DNA of 32,569 nt from Basidiobolus ranarum (lineage: Eukaryota; Basidiobolomycota; Basidiobolomycetes; Basidiobolales), in the NCBI GenBank assembly GCA_040143965.1, contig JASJQH010006957.1, positions 1 to 32,569 of the forward strand, in the 5' to 3' direction. Shown piece after piece: positions 22,134 through 32,500 of the stretch. Both the position numbers and the translations under genes were made by a program. The first letter of the stretch is position 1, and each line of letters begins with the position of its first letter. Under the pieces are notes generated by a model, which did not search any database, was not told the origin of the DNA, and saw only the letters and a list, made by a program, of their open reading frames with translations.

Positions 22134-25049
22134 TCACATCACTATGCAATCCTCGATCTCGACTTTCTTGGCAATCTTTTTGTAGTCAGCGCGTAGGGCG
22201 ACAAATTCATACACGTCTTCGATTCGAAGAACCCCTTGATATCGTCGTGCATCATGCAAAAGCTCTCGCAGATGGTCAGGTGACACGATATATATGTGAC
22301 CCAACTCCTTCAACGCTGTGAAGTAACTGATCGCTTCTGGCTGTCCTCTTAGAGAGGAGGATGCCCAGTCATGGTATTGATTGAGATCGCTAAGGAAAGA
22401 AGGTTGAGACACTTCATTTGATTGTTTGGTGTTGGATGCGATGTTTACCTGATCAACTGGAATCCACCCGCTTCATTAATGGTAAATCTCTTGATATGTT
22501 TTCCAAGAAGACCGAAAAACCGATACCCAATTTCGGCCAGAAATACATCAAGTGTTTGTTTGTCAATACCACCTACCACCAACTTCGTGTGAGTGGCAAG
22601 ACATCCTACTGCCTCTACACAAGCCTAGCATTTCCGTTAGTTATTCGGGACTAATAAATGGGAATGGTGAAGATAACTCACTTGCGTGGGCTTCAGGTCC
22701 GGATTTACTTTCTCACTAGGAAGGAACTCGGTTGGAACTTGTTTAGATCTCAATATGAATTCTGTTTGTTGCATCAGAGCCTTACGTAAAGAATAAAGTT
22801 GCATGAGAATCCATTGGAACACTCACCAAGAGTCGTACTAACACTAACCTCAATACTTTTGTCTAGACCGGCTGCCACACAATCATCTAATACCCTCTCG
22901 AATTGACGCTTCTCGTTCACCGCCTCGGAAAGGAAATCGTTGGGATCTACGAATTGACAAACCTCTTGCTTATAGTATACATCTACCATTTGTAGTATCA
23001 GGTCCCCGATGTGAACCAATTCGAAAAACTCCAAGATGGGCGCTACTGATTCGGTGGCAGAGTCAAAATCTGCCTTGTACGCACCAAGACGCTCAGTAGC
23101 TATGCTATAACCAGGCTCAATATTGCCCACGCAAAGTTTCTTCAATAATAGTATAAATATCCGCTCGATGCAATTGTATGTTAGCTTCTTCACCGGAGAG
23201 TCGTCCGGTGCTCCAGCAAAGCAAGCACATCTGTGTAATGCTTCTTTGTTGAAGTTTATCATGTGAAGAGCCATTTCAATAGATAAAAGAAGTTGCAGAT
23301 CATTCAATTGGAATGTCGCATTCTCTTCGTAGTTTGATGATTCCCCCTTATCAAGATTGAGTACTTCCAATTGATGTGAACGCCCTTTCTTCGCTCGAGT
23401 ATTGCCACTTTCGGTAGATAAAGATTTCGTGGTTTTCTTTAACCAATTTTTTTTGAAGATCGCTACATTGACTCCTTCGAACATGGATTTTTTCTTGGGT
23501 GCTTCACTTTCATCAACAATTCGGAGTTCATCCAACTAAATTGCTCAGTTAGTTGCAGAGTTCACGTATACATATATACATAGCATAAGTCAACCTTTTT
23601 GCTCCACAGCTTGATCCAAGTATCATATTGAGATTCCAGTTCTTTTGCCTCTCTAGTTACATAATCTTCGATAAATGGCTCAAATAAAGTAAATAAATAA
23701 GCTTTCCGCTGAGCGGGATTCGGTGTACTCTTCACGATATCCTCCGATAATACAGTGCAATGGTAAAATGAACTCATTAAGGCTCTGAAATAGGTTTTAG
23801 CGTCGATTTCAAAAGCCATATCTATTAACTCCGCAATGTAGGGCCGCATCTACAAAGGATGTTTGAGTGGTACATTTCAATAATCAATCACCTTGACTAA
23901 CTTACTATCTCTTGAAACACCCGCTCCAACAACTTATCAAACACACACGACTCTTCGGGAAATACCTGCTGAATTAGAGAATATTCTCGAGTCATAGCCT
24001 GAAATAAGTAACTGGCAAGCTCCTCCAAAGGTTGGAATGTAATAGAAGCCATCGCTTGAGTTTGATCAAGATCTTCATAGAAACTATAGAGAAAAAGAGG
24101 AAATGAGCAAATGGTCGACTAATCTTGGATCATGAGTAAGCATACTTCTGTCGAGGCTTGAAGTGATTCTCATAGAACAGCTCAGACTTGTGAATGAATA
24201 TATGAAAGCACGAATATCCGCCAGTTAGATTGATCAATACTTGTGCCAGTTTCTTGAGAATTAGTAAGATAAATGAGTGTAAGTGCTTGAATGGTGGAAA
24301 TGTTACATGACTCCTCTACCTTCATCTCATCCACATCCTCCTCATCATAAGCTGCTTCAAACTGATTCAACATAGAACTCTCAAATCCATAATATACAGC
24401 TTCCAGTGTCAGCTTTATCTAACATATAATCCGCTTTGTTCAATATTCACATCAACAGATAGGTGAGTGTTGGTAAAAGATAAGATACCTTACTAGTGTC
24501 TTTCACTGGTTGTATTTCAGAGAATCGTTTCAAACGAGCAATCAGTGTACCAATCTCTGCCAAGTCTCGAGTACTATTAAATGCAAGGAAATCTCTACTT
24601 CCAGTCTTACGAAAATCGATATAAAAAGGGATCAGTTCATTGTATTGCTTTATAAACTCCTCTCTTGCTGACGGTAGAAAGTTTTTATCTGCATTACAAC
24701 GTGCTGGTAAGCTTTCATTAGCAGCATCGGGCTCAGTCAAGGGATCTTTATTGGAAGGGGGGCTCCATTCCACGCCCATTAGACGTAATTTTCTTAAGTA
24801 TATCTCTTCCTCATAAAATAAACTACTTAATCGGATACTAGTGCGTGAAATGGAAAATAAATCGAAAATCGGTAGGTAGTCCAGTATCTCAAGTAGAATT
24901 CTACTAGGTAAATTTTCAATACCAGGCTTTTCTCCAGTGGTATTTTTCTTAGAATTACCCGATGTTCTCTCAGTTCCAAAAGAAAAAGGTTTGAACGAAG
25001 TGAATATATTCACACTATTTCGAAAAGACTGTCTTTTTTGTGAAGGCAT
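22134..25049 (-). CDS. RCY1: F-box and Sec10-like protein, Rcy1/Pof6 family
   Basis: Nine exons are inferred: 24489-25049, 24320-24418, 24146-24252, 23906-24083, 23595-23849, 22849-23535, 22682-22780, 22449-22624 and 22134-22389. All are GT-AG with continuous phase, giving 805 residues (yeast Rcy1 840, Pof6 872). An F-box lies at about 46-85 (ENLPSRILLEILDYLPIFDL). The rest is an exocyst Sec10-like helical region with FEAAYDEEDVDEMKKLAQVL, GGYSCFHIFIHKSELFYENH, a lysine-rich linker after KKKSMFEGVNVAIFKKNWLK, LELVHIGDLI-like helices and the C-terminal EAGGFQLISDLNQYHDW. The family recycles plasma-membrane proteins such as v-SNAREs from endosomes and binds Skp1 through the F-box. There is no CAAX box at the C-terminus (ends EDCIVM), unlike yeast Rcy1. 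The second intron overlaps an open frame, so unspliced reading gives a wrong end. It is convergent with the hydroxyisourate hydrolase gene. Confidence 0.9.
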
Positions 25050-25673
25050 GGTTAGAAACGTAAAAACCTAACTCAGTATTTCTCAAATTATTCAAGAATA
25101 TCTCTCTTCGTTTTCCTTCCTGCTCTTCTCTAAAGGTTATTGGAGAGAGAGTAAATCAACTCCTTACGTTTGATATTCAACTTCTGGTGCTCTTGCTTCA
25201 GGAGTATTTCACTGAATGGTTTATACTAAAATACTTCGGATTAATTTATTAGCCGATTTACCAATCATCTTCGGTTAAATAGCTGATGTTTTAATCCAAA
25301 TTGTTTAGACCTAGAGTTAAATAGAGGAAACTTAATGGCGAAAAACTGCATCCAAAATAATGAGAAGTCCTAACTTGAAAAAGTCTCTGGCCACGGACAA
25401 TGAGGGCTTAGGGCTATACATACATGAGGTAGAGAGTCTCAATGATCCCGAGAAATCGAAAAAATAGCTTTACATCAGAAACATTCCAATTGATTTATCG
25501 TAAATTCCACATTTTTATTGAATGTCATATGTAATGTTTTAGTTGAGTGAATGCATGTGAATAGTTAACAAAGAGCATAAAAATGAAAGTTAAAACGAGT
25601 CTCTAGGTGTAAAATTCTCTTTTGAAATTGACAAAGACTTGAGAGAAAGGCGTAAGTGAGTGGAAAAAGTGGC
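25050..25673. promoter_or_regulatory. Intergenic, bL31m 3' end to RCY1 promoter
   Basis: 624 bp between two minus-strand genes. It includes the RCY1 upstream region (a stretch rich in TCTCTTC on the plus strand near 25100-25150). No gene or repeat is recognised. Confidence 0.45.
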
Positions 25674-26135
25674 TTATTTCTTTTTCTTGTTACCACCGTG
25701 TCTTCTAGCTTTGTCAGCAACAAGGGTTTCTTCATGAGTAGCTAAACGAGAGAATGTAGTACCGGTTGTACCTTCAGGAAGGTCAAAGAAGTCCAAGTCG
25801 GCAAGATCATCAAGTTCACCGAACTTCTTGGAGAATTTGGAGATTTTACCACTGTCGTCATCAAGAGTAGTTTGGATTTGTGGATTCCAAAGGGGATGAC
25901 TTCTGGTATCCTTGGATAAAGTGATTTGAGCACGGGGAGAGGTTGTACGCAACTTAAAGGTGGCACCATTGGTCAACACAACAGTTTGGTAAAAGCGTTC
26001 AGGATCGGGATATTTTCTGGTGTTATCGCTAGTAGCGTATCCTCTAATATAGCATCCTAAAGTACTTTGAGGAAGTACATTTTGAACTAGTCTGTTACGA
26101 GTAGTATTCAGCGGAAATTTACTTAACAACGACAT
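25674..26135 (-). CDS. MRPL36: Mitochondrial large ribosomal subunit protein bL31m
   Basis: Intronless, 153 residues (yeast Mrpl36 has 177). A basic, Ser/Leu-rich presequence MSLLSKFPLNTTRNRLVQN..RGYATS is typical for matrix import, with cleavage likely near residues 35-38. The bL31 core follows: YPDPERFYQTVVLTNGATFK, then LRTTSPRAQITLSKDTRSHP and LWNP. A fungal C-terminal extension SGKISKFSKKFGELDDLADL ends in a basic tail. It lacks the CxxC zinc motif, as do other fungal bL31m proteins. The in-frame extension upstream begins only with TTG, so the ATG at 26133-26135 is chosen. It is divergent from NDUFS3, 428 bp between starts. Confidence 0.9.
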   Translation of the reverse strand: MSLLSKFPLNTTRNRLVQNVLPQSTLGCYIRGYATSDNTRKYPDPERFYQTVVLTNGATFKLRTTSPRAQITLSKDTRSHPLWNPQIQTTLDDDSGKISKFSKKFGELDDLADLDFFDLPEGTTGTTFSRLATHEETLVADKARRHGGNKKKK

Positions 26136-26563
26136 GGTGTGGTAAGTCTTCAAACGAACCAGGACTCCTTTGAGAAAGTAGTAATTTACAAAAAGTTTTT
26201 CGCGATTCGATCCAATTCAAGCAGCATTCTTTGATCGCAGAGAAATTTTCAATTCATCCAAAATCTCATCAAAACATCCACTTCATAGAAATGAACATCA
26301 AATTGGGGTATTAGATGAGGTGGAAGATAAACAGCATGTTAAATCTTTTAATTAATATTTAAATCATTATTGCTTTTAAATCGAAATCAAACTGGAGTTT
26401 TACTGAGATTGTTAAATACCCCACACCCAACAGAAATCTATGTGGAGCGCCGGGGTATTTTTGGGGTGAGTAAGAAGTCATTGGGTACAAGGAATTTCAC
26501 ATTCAAGAAAGGCACAATAAGCCATTTTCTAATATCCCCCTTCCGGTTGGTCTTTTGGACAAA
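26136..26563. promoter_or_regulatory. Divergent mitochondrial promoter bL31m / NDUFS3 with inverted repeat
   Basis: 428 bp between two nuclear genes for mitochondrial proteins. It holds a 9-bp inverted repeat AAATACCCC (26414-26422) / GGGGTATTT (26452-26460). A third half-site TTGGGGTATT sits near 26303 and CACACCCAA/TTGGGGTG elements lie alongside. The sites could be bound by one factor serving both genes; this is inference. Confidence 0.45.
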
Positions 26564-27564
26564 ATGAACACCAGACTTTTGGCTTCTCTCAGACCTTTGG
26601 CTCGTAGAGCAATTGGAACTCAACTAACACAAGGTACATTCAGACATGTCAATTCACTTTTATGCATAATCCATTCGTCACTTTTGATGATCCCCATTTT
26701 CAAGACTCTACGAATTAACTAAATTCAACCTCATTACCTTTTTAGGTGCACAAGTTACCCGTAGCGTTCTTCCTAGAGCTTCTGGTTTCCACTCTATCTC
26801 CTTCGTTCAAGAAGGTTTGATTTCCCAACTACACTTGACTCCAGCTATTCAACTAACCAACCCTCTTTCCCTTTCCCCTCAACCGAATTCAATCATATTC
26901 AGAAGAAAAGAAAGTTACTAATCCTGTCGATCCTAACTTCAAGTCCGATAATGCTGCCGTTCACGAATACGGAAAATATTTGATGAGCGTACTTCCCAAG
27001 TATATTCAACAATTTTCCGTATACAAAGATGAGCTTACCGTACACGTTGCACCTAGCGGTGTTTTACAAGTACTTGAGTTCCTTAGAGATCACGACTCTG
27101 CACAATTCAAGTCTCTTGCTGACCTTTGCGGTGCTGACTACCCAGGACGTAATAACCGTTTCGAAGTAGTTTACAACTTATTAAGCTTGCGTTATAATTC
27201 TCGTATCAGAGTGAAGACTTACTGCGATGAAGCTACACCAATTCCTTCGGCTGTCGGTCTTTTCAATGGCGCCAATTGGTTCGAAAGAGAGGCATGGGAT
27301 ATGTACGGTATTTACTTCACCGGTCATCCTGATCTCCGTCGTATCTTGACCGATTACGGTTTCGAAGGACATCCATTGAGAAAGGATTTCCCATTAACTG
27401 GATACGTTGAGGTTAGATATGATGAAGAGCGTAAGAGAGTTATTGCTGAGCCATTAGAGATGACTCAAGCACATCGTAACTTCGACTACAGCTCTGCTTG
27501 GGAACAAACCGGACCTGGACGTGATGATATGCCCAAGCAAATTGAAACCCCCAAGAAAGAATAA
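26564..27564 (+). CDS. NDUFS3: NADH:ubiquinone oxidoreductase 30 kDa subunit (NDUFS3)
   Basis: Three exons, 26564-26633, 26746-26814 and 26903-27564, both introns phase 1, encode 266 residues (human 264). The first two exons form an Arg-rich mitochondrial presequence ([18 protein letters not shown], and RASGFHS before the likely cleavage site). The mature part has [40 protein letters not shown] and the complex I 30-kDa signature [20 protein letters not shown], then [20 protein letters not shown] at about residues 170-215. It belongs to the Q-module of complex I, next to NDUFS2, on the matrix side of the inner membrane. It indicates a respiratory chain with complex I. The acceptor of intron 2 (TATTCAG) is placed so that [14 protein letters not shown] continues the frame. 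Confidence 0.96.
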
Positions 27565-27957
27565 AGGAGATTTTCTCATTTTCAAATAGTTGAGACATTC
27601 AAAGAATCTTAACCATACGCTACTTTCATTAGCCTCAGGATCCACCTAAAATCCCTTTTTTAATTCTTTGAAACAATTCATTTGCAACCACCTAACTGAC
27701 ATACGCCATCTTCAATGGATTCACTTTTCATACATGACGAGATATTTCCCTTTCGTAACACTTATCCCCCCACCTTTCAAATAAATCATTTCTGAACGTG
27801 TTTATTGATCTCGAAAGAATACTCAAAAATCCATTAATTCTATACTGTTTGTATTGTTCGTTGAAAGTATATGGAAGAACGGTTTCATCAAAAATAATTT
27901 ACTAAAGGTGGGTAGTAATTGCACATATTTGCTGCGTACAGAGAAAATATTCCATTT
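27565..27957. other. Convergent 3' intergenic region
   Basis: 393 bp between NDUFS3 (+) and the coiled-coil protein (-). AATAAA-like poly(A) signals occur near 27779. Nothing else is recognised. Confidence 0.5.
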
Positions 27958-29348
27958 CTAAAGTACAGTGTAAGAATGTAAAACTCCTACGGGCGCAACT
28001 TCTTCACAAACATCGGTTGATATGTGCGTTACTTCACCAAGACCCTTGGTAGCTACAAGGTTTTTGAACCCATCTAATGGGCTGGTAAATCTTCTCCCTA
28101 ACCCAAGTCTTGATAGAGGGGTGTTCTGGATTTGGCTGGGTGTGGTTGTGCTACTAGTGGATTGAACCCGCTTAGGGGTCTTTTCGACCTCCCGACTGCG
28201 TTCAATCTCGAACAATGCATCTTCACAACGAATAGGTGATACTTCTTCCAATCGGGATTCACTCAGTAAGTGAATAGTGCTCTGTGCATCATCAAGTAGA
28301 AGCTTGTAATCGTCAATTAATGAGCTCATTTTGATTTCGAGATGTGACTGTCGCTCGTCAAGGGCGGTGATACTGGAGGAAAAGGTGTCTTGTACCTAGT
28401 TGAGAATAGCTAACTTAGGCAAACATATATTTGGAATGTCTTGGAAAAAGGTACTTACATTCACTATTTGATCTTGTACGAGCCTCAAACCATTAGCCAA
28501 CTCTTGAGTTTGGTGCTGTTGGAGCTCCATGACATGCTCCACTTCCTCTTGGAAATTAACGACATTCTCTTTTGTCAGTTCCAAATCCTGTTCCATATAA
28601 TCTGAATAGAGAGGATACATAGAGTGTGTTAGTGAATGGAGGTAGTATATAAAGTTCAAATAATCAGTACGAACCAATTCTTTTACTAATCATTATGGAC
28701 TTGGATTTAGCGTCGCCCATGTGATGTTTCATAGTACTTACTTCTCCAACAATATTATCCACTTCGGTACGAAATTGCAAGAAATCTTCTTTCAAAGATT
28801 TCAATTCTCTGTGCATATCTCGATTTGATTTGTTTAGTGATTTGACGGTATCTTCGCTCTCATAAAGCTTGTGAGATATTTCCTGCTTTTCGGATAATTT
28901 ATTCAACAATAATAATTTCTCTGCTTCCAACTCATGGGCGTCAGAGGGATTGGTCTGAGAGAAGTGACGAATCTTTTGTTCTAAATCTTCATTCTTTCGT
29001 GCTATCGAAAAGCCTAGTGTGGCTGCTAAGTGAAGCTCTTTCTCTTTTTCTATCACCATTTGTTTAAGTTGGTTTATGTCGTGTATATTGTTTACTTGTT
29101 CAACTAAACCTGAGAGCACATACTCTAAAATAAACGGTCAAAAAATGGGGTCCAATATAAAGGGATCAATGAGCTCATAAGCCTACCTGGTTCGAAATAT
29201 TCATAATCTCCTATGACAGTGTCAAAGTTGACATCTTTAGGATAGGAGGTTGGTAAAACACACTATTGAAACATATCTGGGTTAGACGAGGGAAGCACTT
29301 CGAGTTCAAGCAATAACAATATACCTGTGATATCGTTTTAGAGTTCAT
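27958..29348 (-). CDS. Coiled-coil protein with CC1-box-like motif (candidate dynein adaptor)
   Basis: Five exons are inferred: 29325-29348, 29187-29262, 28675-29124, 28459-28601 and 27958-28395, GT-AG with continuous phase, giving 376 residues. After a short N-terminus (YPKDVNFDTVIGDYEYFEPE), residues 53-85 read LKQMVIEKEKELHLAATLGF and then SIARKNEDLEQKI. This fits the HAP1/TRAK/BICD/Spindly pattern (EKExDLxLAAxxGxxLLxxN), whose AAxxG core is the CC1 box that binds dynein light intermediate chain. A long coiled coil follows to about residue 275, with four heptad-rich blocks. The C-terminus (290-376) is Ser/Thr/Arg-rich with KTPKR, NTPLSRLGLGRR and TSPLDG, possible Cdk sites. A LFEIERSR stretch at 292-299 loosely resembles a Spindly motif but does not fit its L-[FA]-x-E spacing. 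I know no named fungal orthologue. Gene structure is solid; function is inference. Confidence 0.72.
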
Positions 29349-31167
29349 TATTTTGGCAGTTTTTGTTTAGTTGGTTCGAGAGGGGTAGGTGTGAATAAAG
29401 AGGGATGACGAGTGCAGAAAAGAATAAAAGGAAAAGGTAAATATCAAGCGAAGGGAACCACAACTTTTCCGTTTCAGGTATGTGTCTAACTAGTCAACGT
29501 AGCCTGGTTAAACTCTTCTCGAAGAAGCGTCTGATAGGAGAAGGGTAAGAGAGTGGTTCAACTGTTGAATTCGACCGCAGGACAATTAGATATTAAATAT
29601 TTGTGTAACTTTACAAGGGACTAACCAATTAAATAGCGTTCACCGAGTTTACTTGAAGTAAGATTAGCCTCAGTTTCTCAATAATGCAACCAACCAAAAT
29701 GGATTTCAAGTCACTACAAAACAATCCTCCTGTAACTTGCTTTAAGTAGTTATTGTGGGGTGTAAAGAGAAAGGTGTTGTACCAATTGTCTGAAATGACA
29801 ACACAGCGAGGATAACGTATGATTTAATCAGCTTACATTGCGGTATCGTGTAAATCTTGACTATAGTCTACACTTGAACTAGAACGGGGTAGGCATCAAC
29901 CCTTAGCACGCATTGGGGGTCAAAACAATGGCAACAATGATGATCAAATCCACTCGCGCCTCTAAAAGTCAATTTCGAAATTAAATTGTATGAGCCTATA
30001 ATGGACTTGAGATTTTCTTGATATGTATCGGAGTACTTACATTTTCGAACAAGAATGAAATCAGGATCATAACTAGAAATATCACGTGATTTCCCTCCAA
30101 CTTACTGTCCGATTTCTGACATTATGGAATACCTCTGCATTATAGAATACTTTCGCATAATGGAATATTAATAGCATAATGGAATGGGGTTCATAATGCA
30201 AGATTACAATGCACCTGTTACTTATTGGCATTCACATACCTGGCAATTCTAATGCATACAATGTTAGCAAATGTAAGTCTCAGCCCTACAGCCCCTCACA
30301 CATTCTTTCTCACTTTCCATAGTTCAACCCTCTGTCAACAATGACTTTACAGTTACAACTACAATCGCAATCGCAACCCTGACCTTACCTTATCCTCAAG
30401 ACTCATTAATTTAAAATCTCTAGTACCTGGATTATGTGCGAAACAGCCGTTCCAGATATCCATTTGTTTGCCACTTCTTACGCAAGAGTAGGTATGATTG
30501 TGTCCTTAAGAGTTAGCATGTTTCTTTCGGAAAACCTTTGTATTTACTCTGGAGTACTATAAGGTATAAATTTTTCGGTAGCACAGTATCTTCTGCAGGG
30601 GAACGTCGATATGCCAAATTCCAAAAAGCAAGCAGGATACTGTCAAAATATTACCAACTCATGGCTAAGGTTGTGGCCAGAGTTGCGGGTGACAAACGGC
30701 ACAACGGTTTCTACACGTAGCTGCATGGCATTAGAAACAATATAAAAATGGCGCAGTCGAACAATATATATATATATTTCAAGAGTACATACTAATTTTC
30801 GACTTGCTCTACTCATCTTGCGCTATGAGTTTCTTGATGAAGTCTGGTTAAAATTTACCAGAGAAATGAATCATGATTATTGGTAAGATCCATTAAGTTT
30901 TGGAATTAGTGACGTTATAATTAAAGTTACACTATTCGGAACTGTAGCTGATGGTTGTCATTGTGTAATATGAATTTGATGAATCAGGTACTCGAATTGC
31001 CAAGCTACTCGTAATTCGGATTAGTATTCTTCCCCATGTAATTGAAATAGCTAATTCTCATTCTACAACAAGGGTGAGGAATATACATATAACACTTGAC
31101 ATATAGCACTATCATTAACCATAACACAAAATATAATATGTTATCTTCCAATTTCAGTCGAGTTTAT
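29349..31167. other. Long intergenic region
   Basis: 1.8 kb without a recognisable gene. It contains the adaptor-like gene's promoter, the palindrome ATCACGTGAT at 30081-30090, an 18-bp minisatellite (30120-30209) and a TA tract at 30763-30776. The frame 30538-30720 (60 codons) has no known relative and is not supported. Confidence 0.5.
30120..30209. repeat. About 18-bp minisatellite, five degenerate units
   Basis: Units start CATTATGGAATAC, CATTATAGAATAC, CATAATGGAATAT, CATAATGGAATGG and CATAATGCAAGAT at 30120, 30138, 30156, 30175 and 30192, a spacing of 18, 18, 19 and 17 bp. The first ten bases of the unit are the best conserved. Confidence 0.75.
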
Positions 31168-32140
31168 TCAGTATCCAAAGCTGTCGATGCCAATGGATAG
31201 ACTGGCGGCATCTTTAATGATAGCATGAGCCAACCTTCGATGAGCTGTAGTAGTTAAATGGAACAAATCCCAAAATACTTTCTTGTCAGGATTCTTACAT
31301 ATTTTCGGGATGACATTAAGCACATTCGAAGTCTGAATACAAGAATTCTTAGCGTTTACGTATCTACGACTAGACAACTCCTCCTCCAAAAACCCATTCA
31401 TATCAAATACTTTGGCCTTCAATTCGGTGTTGCTACGAAACAATGTTTTTAAAATTCGGTTATGCTTCTGACGACTGAGGCGGACCAGGTCTCTAGTGGT
31501 AGCATTCAAACTCATACTGAAGGGTAGATGATCAAGTGCAATGTTTGCATACATGAAGTGCTTGGCAGAGAATGGTAGCTCGAATAAGGCTTTTGAGGTT
31601 CTATAAATATTCTTGGCTACCAATTCGGGTGTGACAGTGGGTCCCCCATATATATAATCGTTTCCTGATTCTACAACTACATACAGTGTTGATCTAGTAT
31701 GTATCTCATTCGGGTTGCTCTCAATGAATTCTCTATGCGTCTCAATTTGATCAGCTATGCTAGGAACGGGAAGATCACCAGAAAAACCACTATATCCCTG
31801 AATCACCTTGTTGTTGACTTTGCCAATGGTTAGCTTGTTTAGTTACTAACTTAAAGATATTGCTGTACCTACCTGTCGCTCCACCGTAAGCATAGTTTAA
31901 TATCCTAGAATGGGTGAATTTTTGAATGTATTCTGGTCATATGGGTCCATTGGAAAAATGGCCATTGTAGTAATAGGAGGGAGGGTAGGTTTCGTTGCTG
32001 AGTCTATACGTATTACCGACATCGCTATAAGAATCCCCAAATATAACTAATGTATTAATACGACTTGGTCTGTATCCATGAGAGGCTGCATAAACCGCCG
32101 AGCTAGCTAAAGTAAGGCCAACGAGGTTGTAGAGACTCAT
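31168..32140 (-). pseudogene. Secreted GDSL-type esterase/lipase with one in-frame TGA
   Basis: Two exons, 31873-32140 and 31168-31817, joined by a 55-bp GT-AG intron with CTAACC branch site, span 306 codons including the stop. An N-terminal signal peptide MSLYNLVGLTLASSAVYA is followed by all SGNH blocks: IFGDSYSD (Ser), YGGAT (Gly), VVVESGNDYIYGG (Asn), and FWDLFHLTTTAHRRLA with the Asp and His of the triad. NGHFSNGPI is followed by TGA (31937-31939) and then PEYIQKFTH in the same frame. Family members have tryptophan here (NGPxWxEY), so TGG has probably become TGA. Everything else is intact, so this is a very recent loss, a sequencing error or, less likely, programmed read-through. TGA is a true stop elsewhere (Rcy1 and this gene's own end). 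The substrate is unknown; acetylated or acylated polymers outside the cell are typical. Confidence 0.8.
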
Positions 32141-32458
32141 AATTATACAGATATGCAAGATACACTTAGATATTTATCACTTTGCTAAGATATCGTTCCC
32201 GTCCTTCTAATGCATTCTGGTTTGTGCATCTTCTTGCACTGATACTACTAGATCGTAAGGCTGAGTAAGATTGTTGTTTCAAAAACATTCATCGTTTTTA
32301 GAAATAGACGAGGGAGGAAATCATGAAGCGAATGGAGTCACTGCACAAGCCCTAACTGGCCAACAAATATATGTTTAGAGCTGTTCTCACAAACCCAAAC
32401 GATTGACTCAAGATCTGATCACGATTCTGATCATAGCAATGCCACCAACAAATAGTAG
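32141..32458. promoter_or_regulatory. Upstream region of the GDSL gene
   Basis: 318 bp upstream of a minus-strand gene. No additional gene or defined motif is seen. Confidence 0.4.
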
Positions 32459-32500
32459 CCTAGTCCTAATCCTAGTCCTAATCCTAGTCCTAACCCTAGT
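32459..32500. repeat. Telomere-like hexamer tract
   Basis: Seven hexamers CCTAGT/CCTAAT/CCTAAC in a row, alternating as a 12-bp dimer, then CCTAGT. They resemble the CCCTAA telomere repeat with the first C often missing. A short interstitial tract; it does not show a chromosome end. Confidence 0.7.

Noticed and set aside
29775-30340. Possible further LTR beginning TGTTGT and ending CAACA
   Set aside because: Flanking 5-mers do not match and the sequence does not resemble the three LTRs of the window.
30538-30720. A 60-codon open frame in the long intergenic region
   Set aside because: No similarity recognised, no splice partners found, and a frame of this length is expected by chance.
31937-31939. 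TGA read as tryptophan through a changed genetic code
   Set aside because: TGA is the expected stop in the Rcy1-like gene and in this gene itself, and conserved tryptophans elsewhere use TGG.
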